Assembly (NCBI RefSeq): GCF_000429325.1
Contig: NZ_AUBQ01000004.1
Span: forward strand, 372,001-436,000
DNA: 64,000 nucleotides
Source: Fundidesulfovibrio putealis DSM 16056
GTDB taxonomy: Bacteria > Desulfobacterota > Desulfovibrionia > Desulfovibrionales > Desulfovibrionaceae
Direction of reading: 5' to 3'
Shown: positions 46,665 to 55,321 of the stretch, piece by piece
Position numbering within the stretch: the first letter of the stretch is position 1
How the letters are laid out: each line of letters begins with the position of its first letter
Program-made: the position numbers and the translations under genes
Notes under the pieces: model-generated
Told to the model about the DNA's origin: nothing
Seen by the model: the letters and a program-made list of their open reading frames with translations, nothing else
Databases searched by the model: none

Positions 46665-46807
46665 ACGACGACTCCCAAATCTGTTTGAACACGTCTATCA
46701 TTCCGTGGAGCGCCTGTCACGGCGTAGCTCGTGTCCCTTGCGTTATCCCTCTTGCACCAGGACCCCGACGCGTCATATGCTAAACAAAACAATGCCGGAG
46801 GCAGGAC

Positions 46808-48115
46808 ATGTCCGAGAACGCCTATCCCCGAATCATCCATGTGGAACCCACTACCCGCTGCAACATGCGGTGTCGCATGTGCGTCAAGACCGTCATGGAC
46901 TCCAAGGAGCGCGAAGGGGATCTCCCGCTGGAACTGTTCGAACGGCTGGAGCCGAGCCTCGGAATGTGCTCGCGGGTGGTGTTCGCCGGAGTCGGCGAGC
47001 CCCTCCTGCATCCGCATCTGGCGGACATGATGCGCTTCGCCAGACGCCACATGCCCTCGGGCGCGGGCATCTCCATGCAGACCAACGGACTCCTGATGAC
47101 CCCCGCGACCGCGACCGCCCTGCTGGATGCGGGCCTGGACACGGTGTGCATCTCGGTGGATTCCCTGGACGGCGCGGACGGGGGCACCCTGCACGGCGCG
47201 GCGCACCTGGAAACCGTGGGCCGGGCCTTTGCAGCGGTCCGGGGGGCGGCCATGGCCAGAGGCGGCGACGGTTCCGGCAACTCCGTCCGGCTGGGAGCCG
47301 AGATCGTGCTCATGAGGAGCAACGTCTCCGGACTGGCAGATCTGGTGCGCTGGGTTGGCGAACAGGGGGCGGACTTCGTCATCGTCTCGCATGTGTTTGC
47401 TTACGCAGAGGAAGCGGCGGGCGAATCGCTCTTCAACCCAAACCCGGACCAGGCCCGGCTCTATTTCGACAAATGGCGCGCCGTGGCCGTGTCCGAGGGG
47501 CTCGATTTCGCCGATTACTACAAGATTCTCTGGCGGGTGGGCAAGACCGACAGCCAGAAGCGGCTGGTGGAACTGGTGAAGCTCATGCAGCGCGACGCCA
47601 ACGCCAACGGGGTCTGGATGAACGTGAAGAGCCTGTTCGAGTGGAGCGCCCAGGACGACGCCCTGGTCACGAAATCCCTGAACGACGCCCGCGCCGTGGC
47701 CCGGGAATTCAACATGGAGCTGACCCTGCCGCCCATGGTGGCCCTGCATGAGCGCCGCTGCGGCTTCATGGAGGACGGCGCGGCCTTCGTCGGCTGGTCG
47801 GGCGAGGTGAGCCCGTGCCATTTCCTGTGGCGCAACTACCGCTGCGTCATGGACGGCGAGCCCAAGCGGGTGCGCGCCAAAAGCTTCGGCAACATCGCCG
47901 AAAAGCCACTGGAAACAATCTGGCGGGACATGCACTATCGCCAGTTCCGTGAGATGGCCCTGGCCTACGAATACCCTTACTGCTCCAGCTGCAACGGCGG
48001 CCCGTGCAGCGACGTGACGGCCTTCGGCTCACCCTTCGAGGAGGACTGCATCGGCACCAAAACGCCCTGCTGCCACTGCCCCTGGCCGGTTGGCCAGCTG
48101 GCCTGCCTGACTTGA
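46808..48115 (+). CDS. Radical SAM/SPASM-domain protein
   Basis: This 435-residue enzyme generates a 5'-deoxyadenosyl radical from S-adenosylmethionine. The N-terminal cluster motif is CNMRCRMC (CX3CX2C). GVGEPLLHP supplies the SAM-binding GGE-like region, and ISMQTNGLL and DTVCISVDSLDG follow. The C-terminal part is Cys-rich like SPASM: CGFMEDGAAFVGWSGEVSPCHF, CSSCNGGPC and CCHCPWPVGQLAC. SPASM enzymes usually modify peptides or proteins, but no precursor peptide is seen beside it. It may resemble maturases of tungsten enzymes; that is a guess. Confidence 0.86.
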   Translation: MSENAYPRIIHVEPTTRCNMRCRMCVKTVMDSKEREGDLPLELFERLEPSLGMCSRVVFAGVGEPLLHPHLADMMRFARRHMPSGAGISMQTNGLLMTPATATALLDAGLDTVCISVDSLDGADGGTLHGAAHLETVGRAFAAVRGAAMARGGDGSGNSVRLGAEIVLMRSNVSGLADLVRWVGEQGADFVIVSHVFAYAEEAAGESLFNPNPDQARLYFDKWRAVAVSEGLDFADYYKILWRVGKTDSQKRLVELVKLMQRDANANGVWMNVKSLFEWSAQDDALVTKSLNDARAVAREFNMELTLPPMVALHERRCGFMEDGAAFVGWSGEVSPCHFLWRNYRCVMDGEPKRVRAKSFGNIAEKPLETIWRDMHYRQFREMALAYEYPYCSSCNGGPCSDVTAFGSPFEEDCIGTKTPCCHCPWPVGQLACLT

Positions 48116-48164
48116 AACCCGGCTCATCCATTTCGCAGGACTCTGAACCGTAACGATGCTTCCC

Positions 48165-48217
48165 GCGAAGCCCACTGAGGGTCCAGGGGGATCATCCCCC
48201 TGGCCGCCGGAGGCTTC
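48165..48217. repeat. Dispersed hairpin element, copy 7 (links both flank types)
   Basis: The lead-in CGCGAAGCCCACTGAGGG leads to one hairpin with arms CCAGGGGGAT/ATCCCCCTGG (48183-48203). It is directly followed by CCGCCGGAGGC, the reverse complement of the GCCTCCGGCGG flank seen at 9538, 14519 and 23775. This copy shows that the two element types are one family. Confidence 0.78.
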
Positions 48218-48230
48218 TCCCACAAAAACA

Positions 48231-48261
48231 GAGCGTGCGTTCCCACACAGAACGCACGCTC
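48231..48261 (-). terminator. Terminator of the ABC efflux operon
   Basis: A perfect 12-bp inverted repeat (GAGCGTGCGTTC at 48231-48242, GAACGCACGCTC at 48250-48261) with a seven-base loop is followed on the minus strand by TGTTTTTG. It fits the end of the permease gene at 48303. Confidence 0.82.
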
Positions 48262-48302
48262 GCCTGTAAGATAGCTCCTCGTCTGTCCGGCCCTACTCCC
48301 CA

Positions 48303-49436
48303 TCAATCAACGGTCTGGCGGTAGCGCTTCACGGCCACGACCATCATCACCAGCAGGAAGGCCGCCATGGGCCACAGCTCCGGGGCGATGTCCGCGAAGC
48401 CGTTGCCTTTGAGCACGATCCCCCGCACTATCCGCAGATAATGCGTCAGCGGCAGCACCGATCCCACCCATTGCGCCCACAGAGGCATGCCCTGGAACGG
48501 AAACATGAAGCCTGACAGCAAAATCGACGGCAAAAAGAAAAAGAACGCCATCTGCATGGCCTGGAGCTGGTTCTGGGCCACCGTGGAAAAGGTGATGCCC
48601 ACGGCCAGGTTGGCTGCGATAAAGAGGATCGACACCGCCAGCAGGAGCGGCAGGCTCCCCAGGATGGGCACCTCGAAGATGACCTTGGCTGCCACGATGA
48701 TGAGCAGCATCTGGATGTAGCCCACCACAATGTAGGGCACGATCTTCCCGATCATCACCTCGAAGGGGCGCACGGGGGTGCACAGCAGGTTCTCCATGGT
48801 GCCGCGCTCGCGCTCGCGGGTGATGGCCAGCGCGGTGATGATGACCATTGTCATGGTCAGCACCACGCCCATGAGGCCGGGCACGATGTTGTACTTGGTC
48901 TGGATCTCCGGATTGTACAGGCGGTGGATGCGCAGGTCCACCGGGCCGGGCTGGGCGCGTAGCGGCAGGAGTGGCCCCAGCAGGTCGCGGTTCAAGCTCT
49001 GGCTGAAGAGGTAATCCAGGGAGCCCAGGGCGAAGCCGGTGGCCGTGGGGTCGGAGGCGTCGGCCTCCACCAGCACAGTGGGGCGGTCGCCGCGCGCCAG
49101 CAGGCGTCCGAAGTCCTGGGGGATGGTCAGGACGAAGAGCACCTCGCCGCGTTCCAGCAGCTTCCTGGCTTCCGACTCATGGCTGATGACGTTGGTGACC
49201 CGGTAGTAGAGGCTGTTCTGCAGGGCCGTGACCACCGTTCGGGAGAACTCCGAATCGTCGTTGGACAGGACGGCCAGGGGCAGGTTCTGCGGGTTGGAGT
49301 TGATGGCGAAGCCGAAGAGGATCAGCTGCATCAGCGGAATGCCGATCATCATGGCGAAGGTGACGCGGTCGCGCCGCATCTGCACGAATTCCTTGACCAC
49401 CATGGCCCAGAAGCGGCGCGGCGAGAAGATGTTCAT
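48303..49436 (-). CDS. ABC-2 type transporter permease
   Basis: This is a 377-residue ABC-2 permease, related to E. coli YbhS/YbhR and YhhJ. The N-terminus has one hydrophobic segment (MIGIPLMQLILFGFAI). A periplasmic region of about 130 residues follows, then about five C-terminal membrane helices (GVVLTMTMVIITALAI, YIVVGYIQMLLIIVAA). It uses the ATPase encoded just upstream, with a four-base overlap (ATGA), and the HlyD lipoprotein. It is likely an exporter of drugs or toxic compounds; no substrate can be read. Confidence 0.88.
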   Translation of the reverse strand: MNIFSPRRFWAMVVKEFVQMRRDRVTFAMMIGIPLMQLILFGFAINSNPQNLPLAVLSNDDSEFSRTVVTALQNSLYYRVTNVISHESEARKLLERGEVLFVLTIPQDFGRLLARGDRPTVLVEADASDPTATGFALGSLDYLFSQSLNRDLLGPLLPLRAQPGPVDLRIHRLYNPEIQTKYNIVPGLMGVVLTMTMVIITALAITRERERGTMENLLCTPVRPFEVMIGKIVPYIVVGYIQMLLIIVAAKVIFEVPILGSLPLLLAVSILFIAANLAVGITFSTVAQNQLQAMQMAFFFFLPSILLSGFMFPFQGMPLWAQWVGSVLPLTHYLRIVRGIVLKGNGFADIAPELWPMAAFLLVMMVVAVKRYRQTVD

Positions 49437-50383
49437 CCCTTCCCCCCCTTCAGGGAGTCGTTCATCATGCTGATGAACACCTCCTCCAGGCTGGTGGCCA
49501 CCTCACGAAAACTTTGCAGCCCCTGGTGGAAGGGAGCGAGGCTCGCGGCCAAGAGCGCCCGGTCCGGCCCGGAGACGTGCAGGGTGTTGCCGAAGTGGGC
49601 CACCTGCTCAACGCCCGGGAGCGCCTTGAGCGCGTGGGCCAGCTCGTAGAGTCCCGGTCCGGAGACCTCCCAGGTGGTAAGGCCCCGCGCGGCCACAACT
49701 TCGTCAACGGTTCCCTTGGCCAGCAGGTCGCCGTAGGCGATGTAGGCCAGCCGGTGGCAGCGCTCGGCCTCGTCCATGTAGTGGGTGGAGATGAGCGCGG
49801 TGAGCCCCTGGCCCGCCAGCTCGTGGACTTCATCCCAGAAGTCGCGCCGGGCCTTGGGGTCCACTCCTGCGGTTGGCTCGTCCAGCAGGAGGAGTTCCGG
49901 GCCGTGGATAAGGCTTGCCGCCAGGGCTAGGCGCTGCTTCCAGCCGCCGGACAGGGTCTGGGCCAACTGATCGGCGTAGCGGCCAAGGCTCATGCGCTCG
50001 ATGGAGCGCGCCACAGCTGCCTTGCGGTCCGGCACGCCGTATACCCGGGCCATGAAGTCCAGGTTCTCGCGCACGGACAGGTCGCCGTAGAGGCTGAACT
50101 TCTGGGCCATGTAGCCCACGCGGGTCTTGATGAGGGCGGCGTCGCGGATGACGTCCATGCCCAGGCACTGGCCGCTGCCGGAATCAGGCTTCAGGAGGCC
50201 GCAGAGCATGCGGATGAAGGTGGTCTTGCCGGAGCCGTTGGGGCCGAGGAACCCGTAGATCTCGCCCTGCTCCACGCGAAGCGACAGGTTGTTCACCACC
50301 ACCTTGCCCCCGAAGGATTTGGTGATGCCGGTAACGTCGATGGCCGGGCGGCTTGGGCTGGCCTGCGGCACGGGCAGGGTCAC
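49433..50383 (-). CDS. ABC transporter ATP-binding protein
   Basis: This is a 316-residue ATPase. Motifs are Walker A LGPNGSGKTTFIR, the Q-loop region GYMAQKFSLYGDL, the signature TLSGGWKQRLALA, Walker B LLLLDEPTAGVDP and the H-loop ISTHYMDEAE. The C-terminal part after residue 240 is a domain common in YbhF-type ATPases, fused to no extra ABC domain here. The gene overlaps the permease start and the HlyD gene by four bases each, a fully coupled operon. Confidence 0.92.
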   Translation of the reverse strand: MTLPVPQASPSRPAIDVTGITKSFGGKVVVNNLSLRVEQGEIYGFLGPNGSGKTTFIRMLCGLLKPDSGSGQCLGMDVIRDAALIKTRVGYMAQKFSLYGDLSVRENLDFMARVYGVPDRKAAVARSIERMSLGRYADQLAQTLSGGWKQRLALAASLIHGPELLLLDEPTAGVDPKARRDFWDEVHELAGQGLTALISTHYMDEAERCHRLAYIAYGDLLAKGTVDEVVAARGLTTWEVSGPGLYELAHALKALPGVEQVAHFGNTLHVSGPDRALLAASLAPFHQGLQSFREVATSLEEVFISMMNDSLKGGKG

Positions 50384-51336
50384 GTGCGCGCTCCGGGGGT
50401 CACGTCAACAGGCTGGCCGGGCTTGAGGCTTTTGGAAATCTCGGGGTCGAAGCGGGCCTCCACCATGAACACCAGCTTGGCCCGGAAGCCCTGGCTGTAG
50501 ATGACGGGCGGGGTGTACTCGGCCTGGGGATAGATGAAGCTCACCGTGCCGGTCATGGGCGCGGGGCAGCCGTCGCAGCGCACGGTGACCTTCTGGCCCA
50601 GAGCGATCTTGCCCAAGTCCGTCTCCGGGATGAAGAAGCGCACCTTCACGTTGGCCGGGGGCAGGAGCTTCACCACCGGACTCCCGGCCTGCACCCACTC
50701 GCCCTTGTAGTGCAGGAGGTCGAACACCTGGGCGTCCAGCGTGGAGCTCTGGATTTTCTGTTGCAGATACCAGTTGGCCTGGTCCATTTCGGCCTTTGCG
50801 GCGTCGGCCTGGGCCTGGGCCGCCAGGATCTGGTCGATGCGCGATCCCAGCTTGCCCGTGGCCAGCTGCGCCTTGTAGTCGGACAAGCGTCCCTGAGCGT
50901 TCAGGAAGCTGGTGCGGGCGCGGTCGTAGTCCTCCTTGGCCACTGCTCCGGTGGACAGGAGCGCTGCCCGGCGTTCCATCTCAAGTCTGGCCAGGGCCAT
51001 TTCGGCCTCGGCCTGGGAGATGCGCGCCAGAATCTGGTCGATCTCGTCGGGGCGAAGACCCTTCTTGAGGTCGTTCACGGTGTCCTGGGCGCGCTTCAGG
51101 CTGGCCCTGGCCTTGTCCACGCCCTGCTGCTCCAGGGCGTGCTCCAGGGTGAACAGGTTGTCGCCGGGACGCACGGCCACGCCGCGCGCCACAGGCAGCT
51201 CGTCCAGGCGTCCGGCCAGTTGTGAGGCCACGTACACGAACTCGCCTTCCACATAACCCTGATAGGAGGCGTCCCCCCCCTTGGAGCAGGACAGCGCCGC
51301 GAGGCAGAACAAAACAGCCAGCATGCGTCGCATCAT
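50380..51336 (-). CDS. HlyD-family periplasmic adaptor lipoprotein
   Basis: This is a 318-residue membrane-fusion protein linking the inner-membrane ABC exporter to an outer-membrane channel. The N-terminal signal (MLAVLFCLAALSC) ends in a lipobox-like ALSC. A coiled-coil hairpin (about residues 70-190, KARASLKRAQDTVNDLKK) is flanked by lipoyl/barrel segments. The start ATG (51334-51336) overlaps the TetR stop and is preceded by GGGGGGA. It is related to E. coli YbhG/YhiI by operon layout (TetR, HlyD, ABC, permease). No TolC-like gene is adjacent. Confidence 0.88.
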   Translation of the reverse strand: MMRRMLAVLFCLAALSCSKGGDASYQGYVEGEFVYVASQLAGRLDELPVARGVAVRPGDNLFTLEHALEQQGVDKARASLKRAQDTVNDLKKGLRPDEIDQILARISQAEAEMALARLEMERRAALLSTGAVAKEDYDRARTSFLNAQGRLSDYKAQLATGKLGSRIDQILAAQAQADAAKAEMDQANWYLQQKIQSSTLDAQVFDLLHYKGEWVQAGSPVVKLLPPANVKVRFFIPETDLGKIALGQKVTVRCDGCPAPMTGTVSFIYPQAEYTPPVIYSQGFRAKLVFMVEARFDPEISKSLKPGQPVDVTPGART

Positions 51337-51980
51337 GATTTCCCCCCGGATGTTCCGGATGTTCCAGGCGTCGGTCCGGTCGCCCTGGCGTACAGGTTCG
51401 CCAGATACGCCGCCATGTCTCCCACGCCGACCTCGGCCACGCGCCCAAGAAGACCGGGCGTTCCGGCAGCCAGACGCTTGCGGATCGGTTCGGTCAGGCA
51501 GGTGAGCATCATGGGCCCGGCGAGCGAAAAATAGGCCAGCACCGGGTCCAGGCCGACAGGCGCGGCCAGTGGAGCCACCGTTCCGAGAATCCTGCCCCAC
51601 TCGTTCACCACGGCGTCCGGCAGCGTGCCGCCGCCCGAGGCCAGCTCCCAGGCCATGATCCTCGGTAGTCTGGGGTCGCCTGAAAAGAGCCCGGCCATGC
51701 CCTGAAGCACGCTGCGCAACCGGGCGGAAGGATCCCCGGCGGACGACGCTCCCGCTTCAACCACACTGGCCACGCGCGCGAACTGGCGCATGACCACCAG
51801 TTCGTACAGCCGGGCCTTGTCGCCTATGCGATAGTACAGCATGGCCTTGTTAAGTCCGGCAGCTTTGGCGATGGCGTCCACGCGCGCCCCCGCGAAACCG
51901 TGTTCTGCGAAGACGGTTGCGGCTGCGTCAAGGATTGCGGCAGTCTGGGCGTCCTGCTCGATTGATTCTTTCATGCTCAT
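51333..51980 (-). CDS. TetR-family transcriptional regulator
   Basis: This is a 215-residue repressor. The N-terminal helix-turn-helix region is AAILDAAATVFAEHGFAGARVDAIAKAAGLNKAMLYYRIG split over residues 15-55. The ligand domain is all-helical. It heads the HlyD/ABC/permease operon and overlaps HlyD by four bases. A perfect 8-bp inverted repeat operator lies 11 bases upstream of the start, so autorepression is likely. The layout matches E. coli CecR with YbhGFSR, though identity is not claimed. Confidence 0.9.
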   Translation of the reverse strand: MSMKESIEQDAQTAAILDAAATVFAEHGFAGARVDAIAKAAGLNKAMLYYRIGDKARLYELVVMRQFARVASVVEAGASSAGDPSARLRSVLQGMAGLFSGDPRLPRIMAWELASGGGTLPDAVVNEWGRILGTVAPLAAPVGLDPVLAYFSLAGPMMLTCLTEPIRKRLAAGTPGLLGRVAEVGVGDMAAYLANLYARATGPTPGTSGTSGGKS

Positions 51981-51990
51981 TTACCGCATG

Positions 51991-52010
51991 GTTTAACCAT
52001 CCGGTTAAAC
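51991..52010. promoter_or_regulatory. Palindromic operator of the TetR operon
   Basis: GTTTAACC (51991-51998) and GGTTAAAC (52003-52010) are perfect inverted copies with a four-base spacer ATCC. The start of the TetR gene is 11 bases away, so the site overlaps the ribosome-binding or promoter-proximal region. It is probably the repressor's own binding site. Confidence 0.7.
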
Positions 52011-52071
52011 ACCGTCAAGCAACTTTTTCGGGAGTTCGCCGCCTCCAATCAGAGCGACGTACCCCGGGAAA

Positions 52072-52461
52072 TCAGACCTTCACAGTGTATCCAAGATCGA
52101 CGAGATCGGCGCGCTGGCCGCCGCGTATGCCCCAGTTATGAAGAGGCTGCTCCACCACGATGACGAAAACATCGCCCGGAGAAATCCCAAGAGTCCCCAG
52201 GTTGGCCACCACCTGGGAGAAGAGCGTGCCTTTGGCCTCCGGACTGCGCCCGGCGAATGCGAACACTTCCACCAGCACGTAGCGTTCGGTTTTTCCAGGT
52301 GGAAGCAGCCAATCGCCAGATGCGTAGCTCCGCAAGCGGATGTTGCGGTCATGTTCGGGAATGCCGAAGGCATCCACCAGGGCGGCATGGACTGCGTTCA
52401 TGATTAAGGTCTTTTCCTGGGGAGTCTTTTCTCCGATGACGCTGACCTGAACGAGTGGCAT
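52072..52461 (-). CDS. Tautomerase-family protein (catalytic Pro after Met)
   Basis: This is a 129-residue protein of the tautomerase superfamily, with Pro directly after the initiator Met (MPLVQVSVIGEKTPQEKT). The fold's N-terminal Pro is the catalytic base in 4-oxalocrotonate tautomerase relatives. The C-terminal half (residues 65-129, TLFSQVVANLGTLGISPGD) matches the second beta-alpha unit of the longer members. ATG 52459-52461 is preferred because AGAGG precedes it and it places Pro at residue 2. The substrate is unknown. Confidence 0.82.
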   Translation of the reverse strand: MPLVQVSVIGEKTPQEKTLIMNAVHAALVDAFGIPEHDRNIRLRSYASGDWLLPPGKTERYVLVEVFAFAGRSPEAKGTLFSQVVANLGTLGISPGDVFVIVVEQPLHNWGIRGGQRADLVDLGYTVKV

Positions 52462-52690
52462 GAAGACCTCTTCTGCTGGGTAGTTGAACAACGGTGCCTG
52501 CCGGAGCCCACCGGCTTCCTGCTTCGGCGTGGGGATGGCGGCCGTGTTCGTCATCCCGGGCATTTAAACCATGCACTTCACTGTGGACTGGCCTTTGGGG
52601 GCCATTCACATATTAGCACTTGCCAGACCGGCGGAAAAAGATAAGGAAGCTTTGTCTTGCGACAGTAACCCGGAGCCCGCGTTCGGCGTC

Positions 52691-53176
52691 CTACTCTTTT
52701 GCGTCGCCGGCCTTGTCGAGCTTGCGGGCTTCCTGCTCGGGGGTGGGGAGCGCTCCCTTGGGCACGTCTGTCGCTTTCGGGTGCGCCGCTGACGGCGAAC
52801 CGGCCTCGGACTCCGCCGGTTCCCTGGCGGCGGAGGGCGAAGCCTGCACCTGAATGTCCGTCATGCGTTTCTGGATCGTGGCAAGCGTCGCCAGAATTTC
52901 CTGGAAGTCGCGCTGACGCTGGTTGGAGCATTCCTCCAGCTGGCCACGCTGCTCTGAGTAGCGGGCTTCCAGCTCGGACTGGATGCGTTCACGTTCCAGG
53001 CGCAAGGCCATCTTTTCCTCTTCCTGGCGTTTTCGCTCGCGCGAGATGTCCTCGACCTGGGAACGGGCCTCGGCCAGTTCCCGCTCCAGGGTGAGGTAGC
53101 GCGTGCCGACCAGGGTGGAGAGCGCGGCAGCCGCCGCTGTGACAATTGCGAAGAGAATGAAGGCTGCGGTTTTCAT
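52691..53176 (-). CDS. Membrane-anchored coiled-coil protein, unknown
   Basis: This is a 161-residue protein. One hydrophobic segment (about residues 3-23, TAAFILFAIVTAAAAALSTLV) is followed by a long charged coiled coil (about 28-105, ERELAEARSQVEDISRERK) and an Ala/Pro/Glu-rich disordered tail. ATG 53174-53176 is chosen for the membrane helix start; no strong ribosome site is visible. It is divergent from rlmI. No family is recognised. Confidence 0.65.
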   Translation of the reverse strand: MKTAAFILFAIVTAAAAALSTLVGTRYLTLERELAEARSQVEDISRERKRQEEEKMALRLERERIQSELEARYSEQRGQLEECSNQRQRDFQEILATLATIQKRMTDIQVQASPSAAREPAESEAGSPSAAHPKATDVPKGALPTPEQEARKLDKAGDAKE

Positions 53177-53260
53177 ACCCGGTACGTATCCGCCTCCTGT
53201 TTCAGGCTCAAGACAAAACATTGCAAACCATGCCCGGAAGACCTACAGGACCACTCGCTT

Positions 53261-54469
53261 ATGAATCTCCCCATTCTTCATCTTAAAAAGCACGAGGAAC
53301 GCCGCCTCATGGCCGGACACCTGTGGGTGTTCTCCAACGAGGCCGACACGACCCTTAGCCCCCTGAACACCTTCAAGGCGGGCGACCAGGTCCTCATCAT
53401 GTCCGCGCGCAACAAGCCGCTGGGCGTTGGCTACGTCAACCCAGCCTCGCTGATCCTTGCGCGCGTGTGCGACAAGAACCCCAAGGCCGTGCTGAACCGC
53501 GACTGGCTGCGCGAGCGCATCTCCCAGGCCCTGAGCCTGCGCGAGACGTTCTTCGACAAGCCCTACTACCGCATGGTCTTCGGCGAGGGCGACCATCTGC
53601 CCGGCCTCGTGGTGGACCGCTACGGCGACGTGCTCTCCGTGCAGCTGCTCACCGCCGGCATGGAGCGCATGCGTGAGGACGTGCTGGACGTGCTGGACGA
53701 GCTGGTCTCGCCCAAGGCGGTGATCCTCAAGGGAGACGTGCGCTCCCGCCAGCTGGAGGGCCTCCCCCTGGAGGTCGAGTGCGTCAAGGGCAGCGTCCCC
53801 GACGAGGTCGAGGTGCCCGAAGGCCCCGGTCGCTACCGCGCCAGCCTGGCCGCCGGACAGAAAACCGGCTGGTTCTTCGACCAGCGCCCCAACCGTCTGG
53901 GCATCCTGCCCCTGTGCCAGGGCAAGCGCGTGCTTGACGTGTTTTCCTACGTGGGTGCGCTCGGCATCGGCGCGGCGCTTTCGGGCGCGTCCGAAGTGGT
54001 CTGCGTCGACTCCTCCCAGGCCGCCATGGATCACGTGACCAACAACGCCGAGCTGAACGGCGTGGCCAACATCGTGTCCGCCATCAAGGGCGACGCCGCC
54101 GAAGTGCTGGAGACCCTGGCCAAGGAAGGCATGCTCTTCGACGTGGTCAGCCTGGACCCGCCTGCCTTCGTCAAGCGCAAGAAGGACCTGGAGCACGGCA
54201 TCGGGGCCTACCACAAGATCAACAAGCTGGCGGCGCGCGTGTTGCAGCCGGGCGGCTTCATCCTGACCGCGTCCTGCTCCCAGAACATGGACGCCGGGCA
54301 GTTCCAGCGCACAACCTCCTCGGCGCTGTACGGACGCAAGCGTCCCCAGCTCATCCGCAGGGGCGGCCAGGGTCCGGACCATCCCATTCATCCGGCCATG
54401 CCCGAGACCGACTACCTGAAGTCGCTTCTGTACCGCCTCAACGCTTCACAAATCGCGGAAATCGGTTAA
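53261..54469 (+). CDS. rlmI: 23S rRNA (cytosine-C5)-methyltransferase, RlmI family
   Basis: This 402-residue class I methyltransferase is close to RlmI, which methylates 23S rRNA C1962. The N-terminal PUA domain (residues 1-75) begins LHLKKHEERRLMAGHLWVFS. The methyltransferase core shows VLDVFSYVGALGIGAALSGA (SAM-binding) and VVSLDPPAFVKRKK (the DPPAF catalytic motif), then FILTASCSQNMD with a Cys. It precedes mlaE by 12 bases on the same strand. Assignment to the exact base is by family only. Confidence 0.9.
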   Translation: MNLPILHLKKHEERRLMAGHLWVFSNEADTTLSPLNTFKAGDQVLIMSARNKPLGVGYVNPASLILARVCDKNPKAVLNRDWLRERISQALSLRETFFDKPYYRMVFGEGDHLPGLVVDRYGDVLSVQLLTAGMERMREDVLDVLDELVSPKAVILKGDVRSRQLEGLPLEVECVKGSVPDEVEVPEGPGRYRASLAAGQKTGWFFDQRPNRLGILPLCQGKRVLDVFSYVGALGIGAALSGASEVVCVDSSQAAMDHVTNNAELNGVANIVSAIKGDAAEVLETLAKEGMLFDVVSLDPPAFVKRKKDLEHGIGAYHKINKLAARVLQPGGFILTASCSQNMDAGQFQRTTSSALYGRKRPQLIRRGGQGPDHPIHPAMPETDYLKSLLYRLNASQIAEIG

Positions 54470-54481
54470 TCTGATCACGTC

Positions 54482-55288
54482 ATGAACGCCGCTTTGGAAA
54501 CGCTCACAGCCCCGGTCGCACGCATCGGCGGCGCGACCATTCGAATGGTCCTCAACCTGGGGGCTTTCGGCGTGTTCGCGTTCTCGGGCCTTGCGCGCAT
54601 CTTCAGCCTGCCGCTGCAATGGGCCAAGACCGTGCAGCAGGTATACTTCATCGGGGTGAAGTCCGTGTCGGTCATCGCCCTCATCGGGCTGTTCACCGGC
54701 ATGGTGCTCGGCCTGCAAGGCTACTACACCCTGGTGAAGTTCGGCGCCGAAGGCCTTCTGGGCGCGGCAGTGGCCCTGTCTGTGATCCGCGAGCTCGGCC
54801 CGGTGCTGACCGCCATCATGATCACGGGCCGGGCCGGTTCATCCATGGCTGCGGAGCTCGGCATCATGCGCATCTCGGAGCAGATTGACGCCCTGGACGC
54901 CATGGACGTGAACCCCATTCGCTATCTGGTCAGCCCGAGGCTTGCCGCCGCGCTCATATGCTTCCCGCTGCTGACAGCCATGTTCGACGTGATCGCCCTC
55001 GTGGGCGGCTACATCTCCGGCGTGATGATGCTCGGGGTCAGCCCCGGCATCTACTGGTCCAGAATCCACGACAGCGTGGTGATGGCCGACGTGTCCGGCG
55101 GCTTCACCAAGTCCGTGGTGTTCGCGCTCCTGGTGGCGGCCATCTGCTGCTACCAGGGCTATACCACCCATCAGCGTCCCGGCGGATTCGGAGCCAAGGG
55201 AGTGGGCCTGTCCACCACCTCGGCGGTGGTGGCCTCCTGCGTGGCCATCCTGGCCTCGGACTACGCCCTGACGTCCTTTTTGCTGTAG
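54482..55288 (+). CDS. mlaE: MlaE-family lipid-transport ABC permease
   Basis: MlaE is the inner-membrane permease of the Mla phospholipid transporter. The 268-residue protein has about five membrane helices with the family pattern ELGPVLTAIMITGRAGSSMAAELG and IDALDAMDVNPIRYLVSPR. Normally the ATPase mlaF precedes it and mlaD follows. Here rlmI precedes it, mlaD follows at 55322, and no mlaF is present in the gap, so the ATPase must be encoded elsewhere or the system is incomplete. Confidence 0.92.
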   Translation: MNAALETLTAPVARIGGATIRMVLNLGAFGVFAFSGLARIFSLPLQWAKTVQQVYFIGVKSVSVIALIGLFTGMVLGLQGYYTLVKFGAEGLLGAAVALSVIRELGPVLTAIMITGRAGSSMAAELGIMRISEQIDALDAMDVNPIRYLVSPRLAAALICFPLLTAMFDVIALVGGYISGVMMLGVSPGIYWSRIHDSVVMADVSGGFTKSVVFALLVAAICCYQGYTTHQRPGGFGAKGVGLSTTSAVVASCVAILASDYALTSFLL

Positions 55289-55321
55289 GCTCTTGATTTA
55301 GGAAATTGCGAGGCGTATTTC

